Origin: Cymodocea nodosa | Lineage: Eukaryota; Streptophyta; Magnoliopsida; Alismatales; Cymodoceaceae | NCBI GenBank assembly: GCA_036874045.1 | Contig: CM072339.1 | Coordinates: 11,477,501 to 11,541,500 of the forward strand | Direction: 5' to 3' | Length of the DNA stretch: 64,000 bases | Part shown: in pieces, positions 20,744-30,730 of the stretch | How positions within the stretch are numbered: position 1 is the stretch's first letter | How the letters are laid out: the number at the start of each line of letters is the position of its first letter | Notes under the pieces: model-generated | What the model was told of the DNA's origin: nothing | The model's database searches: none | The model's input: only the letters and a program-made list of their open reading frames with translations | Made by a program: the position numbers and the translations under genes

Positions 20744-22087
20744 TCATTCAGCTGCCCTCCTAGAAGAGGTATCAATTTCATTAATAGTTCTATTGACAGG
20801 ATTAGGTATAGCTTGTATTGGCAATCCTCTAGTAGGTCTAACTTCCATTGGTTCCTTCTGTCTAAGTGGTATATTTCTATTCTGATTTTGATTTACAGCA
20901 TTTCCAAATATAAATTCTAGACGATTGTTTACTTGTTGGATTATCTTTTCTAATTTCTCTATTCTAGCTCCTTGTTCAATTAATACTTCATAACTTATGT
21001 TCTTCTCATTTATATTTTCTCCTCCCTGGAAATTGTTGTTTCTCCAAGATGAATTCAGGTGATTTCTCCAATTAGGATTATAATAATTTCCCAAGTTATC
21101 TCTCTGGTTTCTAGCATAAATAATATCTAAGTCATTTATGTTTGTATTCTTTTCTGCTAGCTTTTGATTTAATGATAACTCTTCTATTTTCTTTGTTAAT
21201 TCATTTAATTTCACCTCAAGCATAGTATTGGAATCTATTTCATGCATTCTTCTTGGCAATAATCTTTTATCTGCAATAGATTCAGTCGAATTTTCCCACT
21301 GTGCAGTTCTTTTTGCAAAATTTTCTAAATATGCTCATGCTTCTTCACTACATAATTTTAAAAATCCATTTTGACAAGTAGATTCTAATAAAGATTTCGT
21401 TGAAACATCTATGCCTTCATAAATTATACCTATTAATTGTGCTTTACTCATTGCATGATGTGGACATTGAGTCAGTAAATCTTTAAATCTTTCAAAATAT
21501 TTCCAGAATGATTCACCCTGTTTTTTGCTACACATTAATATTTCTTTCTTCTTTTTAATTGTTTGATGTGTTGGATAGTATTTTTCCAGAAAAATAGAGC
21601 AAAATTCAGTCCATGTAGAAATTGAATCAGGCGATAGAGTATATAACCATCTCTTAGTTGTATCTTTTAAAGCAAAAGGGATATATCTAAGTTTAATAGC
21701 ATCTATACTCATGTTCGGCATTCTCATCATTTGACAAACTTTGTTAAATTCTCTAAGGAAATAATAGGCACCCTCTCTTTCTAATCCATGAAAATGTGGC
21801 AATTGACTAATATAATTAGATTTCAGTTCAAACCTATCTCCCTCAAAGTTTGGCAATCGAATACATGAAGGTTCATCAATTAATTCAGGATACAGAATCT
21901 CTCCTAATGGTTTTTCTACTAGAGCAGCCATCTCTACGTTCTCTTTTAAAGAAAGGTTAGCTACACCCCAAAGAATTTCGTTAAAGTTCAGTTCAGAAAA
22001 TTTTTCAGTACCCCTCTGCAATGAAAATTCCTGAATAGGTGTTCTTACTAATCGTTTAGTGCTTAGAGAACGAGTCCATGTGTTCAT
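20744..22087 (-). pseudogene. gag: gypsy gag core, located downstream of pol
   Basis: Capsid-type retrotransposon gag domain. It starts at 22087 and reads to 21335, where a single TGA replaces an expected Trp codon (EEA-stop-AYLENFAKRTAQW), then continues to 20744. Motifs: LRYIPFALKDTTKRWLYTL, TEFCSIFLEKYYPTHQT, GESFWKYFERFKDLL, and later YYNPNWRNHLNSSWRN followed by a coiled-coil-like segment, all in the Athila style. No zinc knuckle is present here; a Cys-containing segment sits instead at the 5' end of the element. In usual elements gag precedes protease. Here it follows integrase and the accessory ORF, in the same sense, inside TSD-bounded ends. Confidence 0.88.
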
Positions 22088-23213
22088 AAATAAATAACAG
22101 AAGATTAATTACATACCAGTCTGAAGCTTTCCATTCTATAAATATTTGTTGTCGGATGAAGGTTGAATCAGCTGCTTCTCCTTCTAGTTCCTCCAACGCT
22201 TTCTCCTTTCTCTTAAAAGTGTTGGTAACTCATAAATAACATTTTATTTCATATATATACTGCGCATCCATAAAGTAAATAAATCTCGTTATAAGAACGT
22301 GTCTTGCAACGTGCATTGTGGTTCCTGTTTTAATGGGTACGTGTACCACTACTAATTTCAAATTTTAGTAACCGCTAAACCGATGAAGTTTCATTTGTGG
22401 TTAAAAGAATAACCGTTCTGCTTAATCCATGAACTAACCTTGTTGAGTTACAGATTACTCAACAGAACACAGTCGGTTACTATTGCTAACTCCACGGACT
22501 AACTTCGTTGAGTTATAGATAACTCAACGGAGTGACCTTATATTATATTACTGACCTCGTGGAGTTACGGTTAACTCAACGGAATTACTTCGTTGAGTTA
22601 ACACTTGGCAACTTCTAAGTTTCACTCTCGTAAGTTTTCTATTCTGTTTTTTTTTTTTTTTCTTTGTCATTCTGCTAACTATAATAAAGTTAAATCTATG
22701 TCATTAATGCCTCATTTTGATTAAAATACATTTAAATTTGAACATTATATAAAGATTTAAATTGCAGGTCATTTTATGTTATGCAGAATTTACATTTTAC
22801 CTTATAACATGCAGAAATTTTTAAGCGGTTATCTTGCCATTCAGCAAATTGTAAATCTATTACATATTCATAAAGTTCCACAAATTACATAATATTTAAT
22901 AAATTTTATTCATTTCACATTCAAATAAGTATGAAAATTGCATCTGAAAAATAATATTCATTAATATGAATCAATTACATTACAAGTACATCATACAATT
23001 TCATACAATTTTACATAAGTAGACGAACAATACAATTTAATCTCTATGCCTAAGTTCATCTACTTCCTTCTGGAGTTTTTCTAATTGCTGCTCTAATTGA
23101 TTTATCCTCTCTACTTCTCTTGCAATTTCTCCAGAAGGTACAGCTAATTCTGCAACTACAAAATTTCTGTATTCTTTCACTGAAATGGTTCTAGATCTTA
23201 TCCTTTTTGATGT
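22088..23213 (-). other. Non-coding spacer with inverted-repeat motifs, Athila-like element
   Basis: No ORF is supported. It contains several CGTTGAGTTA...TAACTCAACG inverted repeats, including a perfect one at 22506-22529 (10-bp arms, 4-base loop) and imperfect ones around 22440-22600. A poly-T run lies at 22648-22662. The AT-rich stretch 22680-23040 shows nothing I recognise. The part near 23040-23213 reads as a degraded end of the accessory ORF, with a charged, heptad-like segment in the reverse sense. Confidence 0.55.
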
Positions 23214-25259
23214 CTATTTAGTGAAATCAATACTATCCACCATCAGCAGTGGAATCAAATCTCCATAAAATAATTTCTTCTTTAATATTTTTAGCTTGGA
23301 GATAAAAACTGCAGACCAATTTATTTGGATCTTATTTACAACTACATACGTGGCCCATTTGACAAATTGACTTAATTCTATGTCATGGCCCTGTCGTTGA
23401 TAGACATTCTTAATCAGAATGTTAGCTACCATGTGTGTTTTACCATTTAAATGCTTCAATCTGTTTAATATTGGCACACTAGGATTGATAGCTAAACAAT
23501 CCTTAATTTGCTGCTCAGTCCAATCAATTGCAGTTGTATCCTCCAAAATTTTTGTTCCTTCATTCCTTAAACCAAATATGTTGTGGAGAAACTCTGGTGT
23601 TATCTGTACATCAGCTTCCTCCACGTTTGAAATTAATTCTCCTTCTCTTAAATTTGCATAGAAACAGGGCACTAAATTCTCATATACTACATGCCCTCTA
23701 TCTTGAGATATAAATTGCAGTAGACCTTGGAATTCAAATAGATCTTTGATTTCTTGCATTCCATCCCAATTTATTGGTCTACTATAAATAATATCGTAAC
23801 CCCTTATTTCTTGGTATTTGATATAAGCTTCCTAACTACAAAAATGTATTTCATTCAAAATTGTTGTTTCAGTCGGGTCAGGAAGGTGACTTTGTTGCTC
23901 CAGAGGGGTTTGCTCTTGCTCTTCCTCTAGCATAGGCTGCATTTGGACATTCTCTTCAGATTTTTGAATTTTTGCTTTTGCTTCTGTTTGTGGTGGTGAG
24001 CCAGCAGAACTCTCCACTCTGTCTTGAATTCTTTCCATAATTTGCTGAAGAGTTTCTTGCTCTTCAGTGGAATCTGTGAAATTATTTTTGTCCAAATGGC
24101 TTCTTTCAGCCTCTTCATTTTCTACTCTTTCTTTTTCCTCCTGACTACCAATCTGTTCTATTACTGTTCTTTCTGATTCTGTAACAGATTGGGATGGAGT
24201 CATGGGCAATTCAGTTTCTGCCCTAATTTCTATTTCTTCTTGTACAGGCTGCAAACTAATTTCAGCCTGATTTTTTTCTTTTCTTTGCTCCTCCTACTCC
24301 TCCTCAGATTCGGATAGCAGGTTAATAAAAATCTGCTCCACAGGCCCTGTAAAAATTAGTACTTCAGATTTAATTTCTTTATAATCAGGCACTTTTTCTT
24401 TTTCTTTCTTTTTTCTGATTAGTTGTGCCTGTTCTTCCTCTTCATCTTCTGAAATTAAATCTACAAAAATAGGCTCTACAGGCTTTCAAACCATAGGTAC
24501 TAGCTCTTCCTGTTTAATTCTTCCAATAATTATTGGTCTCGAAGGACCAGCTTCAGCTTCTTTTGTAGCATCTCTAACAGCAGTTCTGGTAGTAGCTTCT
24601 TGATGTTGTTCCACTTTAATTTTATATTGAGCTTTCAACTTTTCTACAGCCCTCTTTTTGTACAATGCATCAAACACTAGATGTGCTTTAGCCACTGCCA
24701 AATCTTCTAATTCTCCTTGATTTTTTCCAACTTGAACTAGTTCTGCAAATTCTCTTATTTCTTCTTCAATCGAAGGCCCCATCATTTCTGCTCGTGTCAA
24801 TGGCTTAAATGGTGGAACTGAAGGTCCAGACTGCTGCTCCTTAGGAACAGGTCTTTCAGTAGTTGGTTCCTCCTGTTCTTCAGTTGCCTCTTCATTTGCT
24901 TTCCTTTCTTGCTCCCAGATCACCCGTTTAGCTTGTCTACTGATTCGTCTTTTGAACTAGAGTCGGGACTTACGCTGGATTAATTCTAGGGCAACTTCAT
25001 TACTTGGCCTTATTTGTCTTTCCTTACTTACAGCTATTTCTATTGCTATTCTGATTCGTGTTTCCATTATTTCAGGTATTCGTATATCCATATCTACTAA
25101 ATCTCTTCTCAACTTGAAAAGTTCTGATTCTACCTTTTGTAGCTCTTTCTCTCTTGTCGTATTTTTGATCTTCTACCGCGTGTGCCACTCTTCTGATTCC
25201 TTTAGAAATTCTGATGTATCAACAACATCTTCCCAGACTTTAAGTGTCATCTTCATCAT
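23214..25259 (-). pseudogene. Athila-like element accessory ORF, related to the copia accessory ORF
   Basis: Reading the minus strand, the frame opens MMKMTLKVWEDVVD at 25259 and continues with interruptions through a Glu/Gln/Pro-rich middle (24923-23832) to the C-terminal domain at 23759-23214. That domain has LFEFQGLLQFI, CFYANLREGE, FGLRNEG, NRLKHLNGKTHMVANIL and KKLFYGD. These line up one by one with the copia B domain (LFEFQCLMQFL, FYSNLV, LGLRNEG, KLFFGD). The layout (charged helical N-terminus, acidic low-complexity middle, conserved C-terminal domain) is the same in both superfamilies. It lies where Athila elements carry their env-like ORF. No membrane segment is seen and function is unknown. 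There are at least four breaks. Confidence 0.72.
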
Positions 25260-25602
25260 CGTGGAGTTACACAACAACACGTAATCGCTCTGATTTCTAC
25301 TGTTCTAGATTCTAAATGATTTGTCGGATAATGCCCCCAAAACCCTAGGTTTTAGTTTAAATAAGCACTAAGTTTAGGCGGGTAATCGAGTCATTTCCCG
25401 AACCAACTATTACTATTTTATCTACAGTTTTAGCTACAGTAGATAATATAAGATAAATAAGCTCGTTGACTAACTCAAGACTTAACGAAGTAAGCTCGTT
25501 GAGTTAAGCCTAACTCAACGGACTCCTTGTACAAGCAAATATAATAATAAAAATATTATAGAGAATAGTTTTTCTGGTTTTTTTTTTTTTTTTTTTTTAC
25601 AG

Positions 25603-25872
25603 GTTTAACCGATACTATGCTTCGGTTGGACCTAAATATTTTTTTATTTTTTTATCTTTCTTTCGGTTGAACGGATACTATGTTTTGGTAAAATAAATTT
25701 TTTTTTCTAAAAATTAATATACAATTTTTTTCCGGTTTAATCGATACTATGCTTCGGTAAAACCAATATTTTTTTAATGTTCCGGTCATACCGATGCTAC
25801 GCTTCGGTCAGACCTAAATATTTTTTTAATTTTCCGGCCATACTGATGGATCTAGTCGGTTGAACCGCAACT
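25603..25872 (-). repeat. Degenerate ~55-70-bp repeats with CGGT/ACCG inverted ends
   Basis: About five copies of a unit of the form CGGTTTAACCGATACTATGC then TTCGGTTGGACC, separated by poly-T/A stretches, start near 25603, 25661, 25730, 25784 and 25833. Each unit holds short complementary ends (CGGTT...AACCG). Unlike the other inverted repeats here, they lie inside the element and not in an LTR. Confidence 0.7.
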
Positions 25873-25885
25873 ATTTTTATGTTTT

Positions 25886-25897
25886 ATATATATTTTT

Positions 25898-25937
<40 letters not shown>
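25886..25937. repeat. TA dinucleotide microsatellite
   Basis: Mostly uninterrupted TATA repeats, with a longer run at about 25907-25937, directly downstream of the integrase stop in the element sense. Confidence 0.85.
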
Positions 25938-25941
<4 letters not shown>

Positions 25942-25959
25942 ATAAAAATTGATTTCTTA

Positions 25960-27189
25960 CTAAGTAAAACTTGAGTAGTCCTCTACTCTGATTTCTTCTA
26001 TAATTCCAAATGAGCTTTTTGGTGTTTTCAAAATAGGTTTAAGTCTTTGTCCATTTACTTTAAATATATTCTGATTTTTAGGATTTTCAATTTCAATAGC
26101 TCCATAAAGATAAACATTTCGAACTATGTAAGGTCCTGCCCATCTAGATCTTAATTTTCTTGGATGGTTATGGAGTCTAACCATATAAAGATATACTTCT
26201 TGTCCTATTTCAAAGTTTTTAGGAATAATTTTTCTATCATGCCAGAATTTCATTTTCTCTTTTTCTCTTACAGTCTTTGAATAAGCTTCATTTCTAAATT
26301 CTTCTAATTCAATTAGTTGCATTTTCCTATTTTCAGCAGCTTGATTTAAATTAGTGTTCAGAGTTTTTAATGTCCAATAAGCTTTATGTTCTATTTCAGC
26401 AGGTAAATGACAACTTTTTCCATATACTAGCCTAAAAGGTGACATACCTAAGCTCATTTTATAAGCAGTTCTATAAGCCCAAAGTGCATCAATCAATCTA
26501 TTAGCCCAATCTGTTCTAGTAGGATTTACTACTTTTTCCAAGATTAATTTAATTTGTTTGTTTGCACTTTCTACTTGTCCACTTGTTTGCAGATGATATG
26601 ATGTTGCAATTTTGTGGTTTACTCCATATTTCTTCATTAAGGCTTCAAAACTTTTATTACAGAAATGAGTTCCTCTATCACTGATAATAGCTTTAGGTAT
26701 TCCAAATCTGGCAAATATATTTGTTCTTATAAATTGTATTACCACTTTGTTATCGTTAGTTTTTGTAGGAATAGCTTCTATCCATTTAGATACATAATCT
26801 ACTCCCAACAATATGTAATTAAATTGATTAGATATAGGAAATAGACCCATAAAATCTATTCCCCACACATCAAAGATTTCAACCTCAACAATAGGATTAA
26901 GAAGCATCATATTCCTCTTTGATATTCTTCCTATTTGTTGACATCTTAAACAACTTAAGCAATATTTATGAGCATCTTTGAATAGTGTTGGCCAATAAAA
27001 CCCACATTGCAGAATTTTTCCAACAGTTTTCCCTGAACCAAAATGTCCTCCACAAGCTTGGTCATGACAGAAAGACAATATGCTTGAATATTCAGATTCT
27101 GGAACACACCTCCTTAAAACCAGATCAGGACATTTCTTAAATAAGTAAGGGTCTACCCAATAGTAATATTTTATTCTTGAGAAAAACAA
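25960..27189 (-). CDS. pol: gypsy integrase, Athila-like (open 409-codon stretch)
   Basis: Integrase of the gypsy polyprotein, uninterrupted from 27189 to 25960. The HHCC zinc finger (FCHDQACGGHFG, CLSCLRCQQIG) is at about residues 40-85, then GIDFMGLFP with the first catalytic Asp, VDYVSKWIEA, ISDRGTHFCNK with the second Asp, and SGQVESANKQIK with the catalytic Glu. The C-terminal part (RKLRSRWAGPYIV, FKVNGQRLKPIL) is the usual DNA-binding end without a chromodomain, as expected for the Athila branch. It is part of a Pol polyprotein and its apparent start is not a natural one. Stops upstream separate it from RT-RNase H. Confidence 0.92.
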   Translation of the reverse strand: MFFSRIKYYYWVDPYLFKKCPDLVLRRCVPESEYSSILSFCHDQACGGHFGSGKTVGKILQCGFYWPTLFKDAHKYCLSCLRCQQIGRISKRNMMLLNPIVEVEIFDVWGIDFMGLFPISNQFNYILLGVDYVSKWIEAIPTKTNDNKVVIQFIRTNIFARFGIPKAIISDRGTHFCNKSFEALMKKYGVNHKIATSYHLQTSGQVESANKQIKLILEKVVNPTRTDWANRLIDALWAYRTAYKMSLGMSPFRLVYGKSCHLPAEIEHKAYWTLKTLNTNLNQAAENRKMQLIELEEFRNEAYSKTVREKEKMKFWHDRKIIPKNFEIGQEVYLYMVRLHNHPRKLRSRWAGPYIVRNVYLYGAIEIENPKNQNIFKVNGQRLKPILKTPKSSFGIIEEIRVEDYSSFT

Positions 27190-28461
27190 TTTCTTATCCT
27201 ATCTATTCCAATCCTTAGGTGTTAAACCAATAACTAAGTAATTAACTATGTCTGCATACCAAGGCATTGTGTTGATGGTCATTAATTGTTCATCAGGAAA
27301 ATTATTCTTAATTTCAATATTTGATTTTTCTATTTGTAATCTTGATAAATGATCTGCTACTACATTCTCACAACCTTTTTTATCTTTAATTTCTAGATCG
27401 AATTCTTGCAATAATAATATCCATCGGATCAATCTAGGTTTAGTTTCTTTTTTCTTTATTAGATGTTTTAGAGATGAATGATCCGTGTATACTATTACTT
27501 TAGCTCCAATCAAATATGATCTAAACTTTTCTAAAGCAAACACAACAGCTAATAATTCTTTTTCAATAGTTGTGTAATTAACTTGAGCATCATTTAAGGT
27601 TTTGCTTGCATAATGAATCACTCTAGGAGATTTTTCTATTTTCTGTCCTGACACTGCTCCTATAGCAAAATTAGAAGCATCGCACATTAATTCAAATGGA
27701 TGGTTCCAATTAGGTGCTTGACTTATAGGAGTTAAAATTAAGCTAGTCTTAAGTCTAAAAAATGCTTCCTTGCAATTTTTATCAAAGTTAAATGGAACAT
27801 CTTTTAATAGATTAGTTAAAGGTCTAGCTATCTTGCTAAAGTCTTTAATAAATCTTCTATAAAAACCAGCATGTCCTAGAAATGATCTAATATCTGTTAC
27901 TGATTTAGGTTCTGGTAGATTAGAAATTACTTCTATTTTAGCTTTATCTACTTCCAACCCTTTTTTAGAAACAACATGCCCTAAGACTATTCCTTGTTTA
28001 ACCATGAAGTGACATTTTTCCCAATTTAAAACCAAATTTTTTTCCACACAGCATTTTAATATTTGGTCTAAATTGCTTAAACACACGTCATATGAGTTGC
28101 CATATACAGTAAAATCATCCATAAATATTTCTAAAAATTCATCAGTCATTCCAGTAAATATGCCCTGCACACACCTTTGAAAGGTAGCTGGTGCATTGCA
28201 TAATCTGAATGGCATTCTTTTAAAAGCATAAGTTCCATTAGGACAGGTGAAAGTTGTTTTCTCTTGATCCTCTAATACTACTGGAATTTGATTATACCCT
28301 AAATACTCGTCTAGGAAACAAAAATATTATTGCCTTGCTAATCTTTCCAGCATTTGATCTATAAAAGGTAAGGGAAAATGATCTTTCCTAGTCACAGCAT
28401 TCAGCTTTCTATAGTCTATACATACTCTCTAGCCTGATTGAATTCTAGTAGGTATCAAGTC
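27190..28461 (-). pseudogene. pol: gypsy reverse transcriptase and RNase H
   Basis: The RT core runs to RNase H on the minus strand. 28461-28216 is broken by stops but shows VCIDYRKLNAVTRKDHFPLP and the YNQIPV-type segment. 28215-27199 is open for 338 codons with [15 protein letters not shown], the catalytic [33 protein letters not shown] and [15 protein letters not shown] (RNase H Asp). [19 protein letters not shown] (RNase H Glu) and [10 protein letters not shown] follow. One stop just before 27189 separates it from integrase. Confidence 0.9.
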
Positions 28462-29598
28462 TTAACTTTCATTCCTAATAACTGTTAATCCTGATTTTTT
28501 GGGAACTACATGGATTGGACTAACCCACGAGCTATCAGAAATCGGATATATTATATCATTATCTAACCATTTAACTATTTCCTTCCTAACTATTTCCTTA
28601 AGGTTTGGATTTAATCTCCTCTCAGGAATTGTAACAAGTTTAGCATTTTCTTCTAAATATATGTGGTGACAGCATAAAGTTGAACTTAACCCTTTTATAT
28701 CAGTCATAGTCCATCCTATTGCTTCTTTATAACTTTTTATTACCTCTTTTAATTTAGCTATTTGATCCTCTTTCAAATCTGAAGCAATAATGATTGGACA
28801 GGTCCGTTTATCTTCCAGAAATATATAGGTTAATTCAGGAGGTAAAGGTTTTAATTCTAAATACTGCCCATCAGAAGCTAGAGCTCCTAATTGAACATCA
28901 TCTTTTTTTAAATTAATTTCTTCCTGATCTCCTTCTATATTTATGCTTTCACTTTCTTCTAAAGTTTTAGAATTGATTTGCCTATTTAATTCTTCTTGAA
29001 TCACATCATCTAACATATCTCCTTCATCCTCTAAAAAGTCTATGATATGTAAGGACATTTCTAACTCCTCAAACCTTTCTAGTTTGAAAATATTTAATTG
29101 AGTATCCTCATTACCATATGCTAATTTCATTACTCCAGTTTTACAATTTATAACAGCCCCTGATGTTGCTAAAAATGGCCTTCCCAAAATTAAAGATGTA
29201 TCACTATTTTTATGCTTAATTTGTTGGGAATCCAAAATTACAATATCAACAGGATATATAAAATTCTTGATTTTAATTAAGACATCCTCTATTTTTCCTC
29301 TAGGGTATCTTATACTTCTATCAGCCAATTGAATAACCGTACTAGTAGGAGTTAAGCCTTCTAATCCTAAGGATGCAAATATATCACTTGGCATAACATT
29401 TATACCTGCACCTAAGTCTATTAAGGTTCTTTCTAGAATGGTATTTCCTATGGTGCATGATATAACAGGGATTCCAAGATCAGATAACTTTTTAGGAATT
29501 TGTGGCAAAAATAGGTAACTACTTTGCTCAGCTAAAAAGACCTTTCTAAGTACTTTTCACTCTCTTTTCTTAGTACACCAATCCTTTAGAAATTTAGC
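28462..29598 (-). pseudogene. pol: gypsy aspartic protease and RT N-terminus
   Basis: Opens with PPCAKFLKDWCTKKRE (about 29600-29560), crosses a stop, then is open from 29508 to 28462. IPVISCTIGN and TLIDLGAGINVMP carry the protease active site (D-L-G instead of the common D-S/T-G, as in Athila), followed by LADRSIRYPRGKIEDVLIK and LILGRPFLATSGA. The C-terminal third is the RT entry region (RLNPNLKEIVRKEIVKWLDN, SSWVSPIHVVPKKSG). It is stopped at 28462 by one codon change. Confidence 0.9.
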
Positions 29599-30684
29599 AC
29601 AAGGTGGCATATTCTACAATAGATCTAACAAAGGAATGTTAACTTGTACTTTTTCAAAAATTTCTCTTATTTTTTCTTGCTCTTCAGGAATTGTTTGTTG
29701 TAATCTTTCAGGATAGGGTGCTAAAGATTTTGATTTCAAAGACTCTTTTTCTTTTAGTTGAATTGTTTGATCATTTTTAGCTTCAATTGTAGATTCAGAT
29801 TGTTCTTCAGTGATTTCTAGATTTTCAGCTATTACATTTTCATTATCATTTTGATTTTTACTCTTGTCCACCTTCATATCATTTTCATTTTGAGTTCTTG
29901 GTGGTATATCAGTTTCAGATCTTAATGTTACACATACATCGTCCAGATTTTCGTTACTTTCATGATGTTTTTGTATATCATTTTCGTGATTATGATCTTC
30001 AATTGTTTTTAGTTTTAAAGTGCATTCTTTAAATTCTCTTACATTTGTGTTTTCTGTTTGTTGTATATTTTGCAAGTTGTGCAGGTTTATAACATTATAA
30101 TTTTCATTGTCCTGTTGTAAAACTTGTATTTTCATTGCATTTTTGTCTAATGCTTTTAATTTTGTTTCCAGATCATCTAATTTCATTGCATTCAATTTTT
30201 GATCAATTTTCTTTATGGCTTTTTCAGTTTCATAAATTATATCCTGTTTAGGTTCTGAATATGCCTCCTTATAGTTTAATTGGTTGACTTCTTGTTATTG
30301 ACACACAAAGTATTCTAGTTTGTCCAGATTTTGCTCTATACTATGCTCTAGTCTATCATAGCTATCCCAAACTTCAGTGTCTCTCATCATATTACACATT
30401 CTATACTGACCATCAGTTGGGTAAACTATAGGATTCACATACTCAGCTCTATTATATTGAGGATAATTCATTTGTTGTTCATGGGATCTATCAATCTGTA
30501 AATGTCTCAATTTCAAACAATCAGAAATGTCGGGTCCTTCAGAATTGCAGAATTCACATATGCTAATTAAAGGTTTCAGAAATCTTTGAGCATAAGCATA
30601 TGCCATATTCTCAATTACAGAAGAAAACACACAACTCTGACTATTAAAATGAAACAGCTCTAACAATTGCTTATATCTATTCAA
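29599..30684 (-). pseudogene. 5' gag-like ORF of the Athila-like element, Cys-containing segment and acidic linker
   Basis: Starts at 30684, only about 20 bases after the primer site. Early residues read AYAYAQRFLKPLISICEFCN with a following CLKLRHLQ, resembling the Cys-rich segment after the gag core in Athila elements. Stop codons at 30295 and near 29614 divide it. Then comes an acidic, Asn/Glu-rich, coiled-coil-like stretch (30195-29614) ending PERLQQTIPEEQEKIREIFEK, the usual entry to protease. The gag capsid core that should precede the Cys segment is absent here and is found instead at 20744-22087. Confidence 0.72.
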
Positions 30685-30706
30685 TTCAGTTCAATTCAAT
30701 TCAATT

Positions 30707-30723
30707 CCCCGTCAACGGCGCCA
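30707..30723 (-). other. Primer binding site of the Athila-like element (Asp-tRNA-like)
   Basis: The reverse complement reads TGGCGCCGTTGACGGGG. It resembles the Athila-type site TGGCGCCGTTGCCGGGG complementary to Asp-tRNA, with one difference. It is seven bases inside the 5' LTR end (30731), as is common in this branch. It fixes the element as minus strand. Confidence 0.9.
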
Positions 30724-30730
30724 TAAGACT

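Larger units (their letters stand above)
25260..25959 (-). other. Non-coding spacer between integrase and accessory ORF
   Basis: AT-rich, with no ORF. It holds an inverted-repeat pair near 25489-25521, a poly-T run (25579-25598), the degenerate CGGT repeats listed separately and a TA microsatellite. It could serve as a leader or promoter for the downstream ORFs, but nothing specific is visible. Confidence 0.6.
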
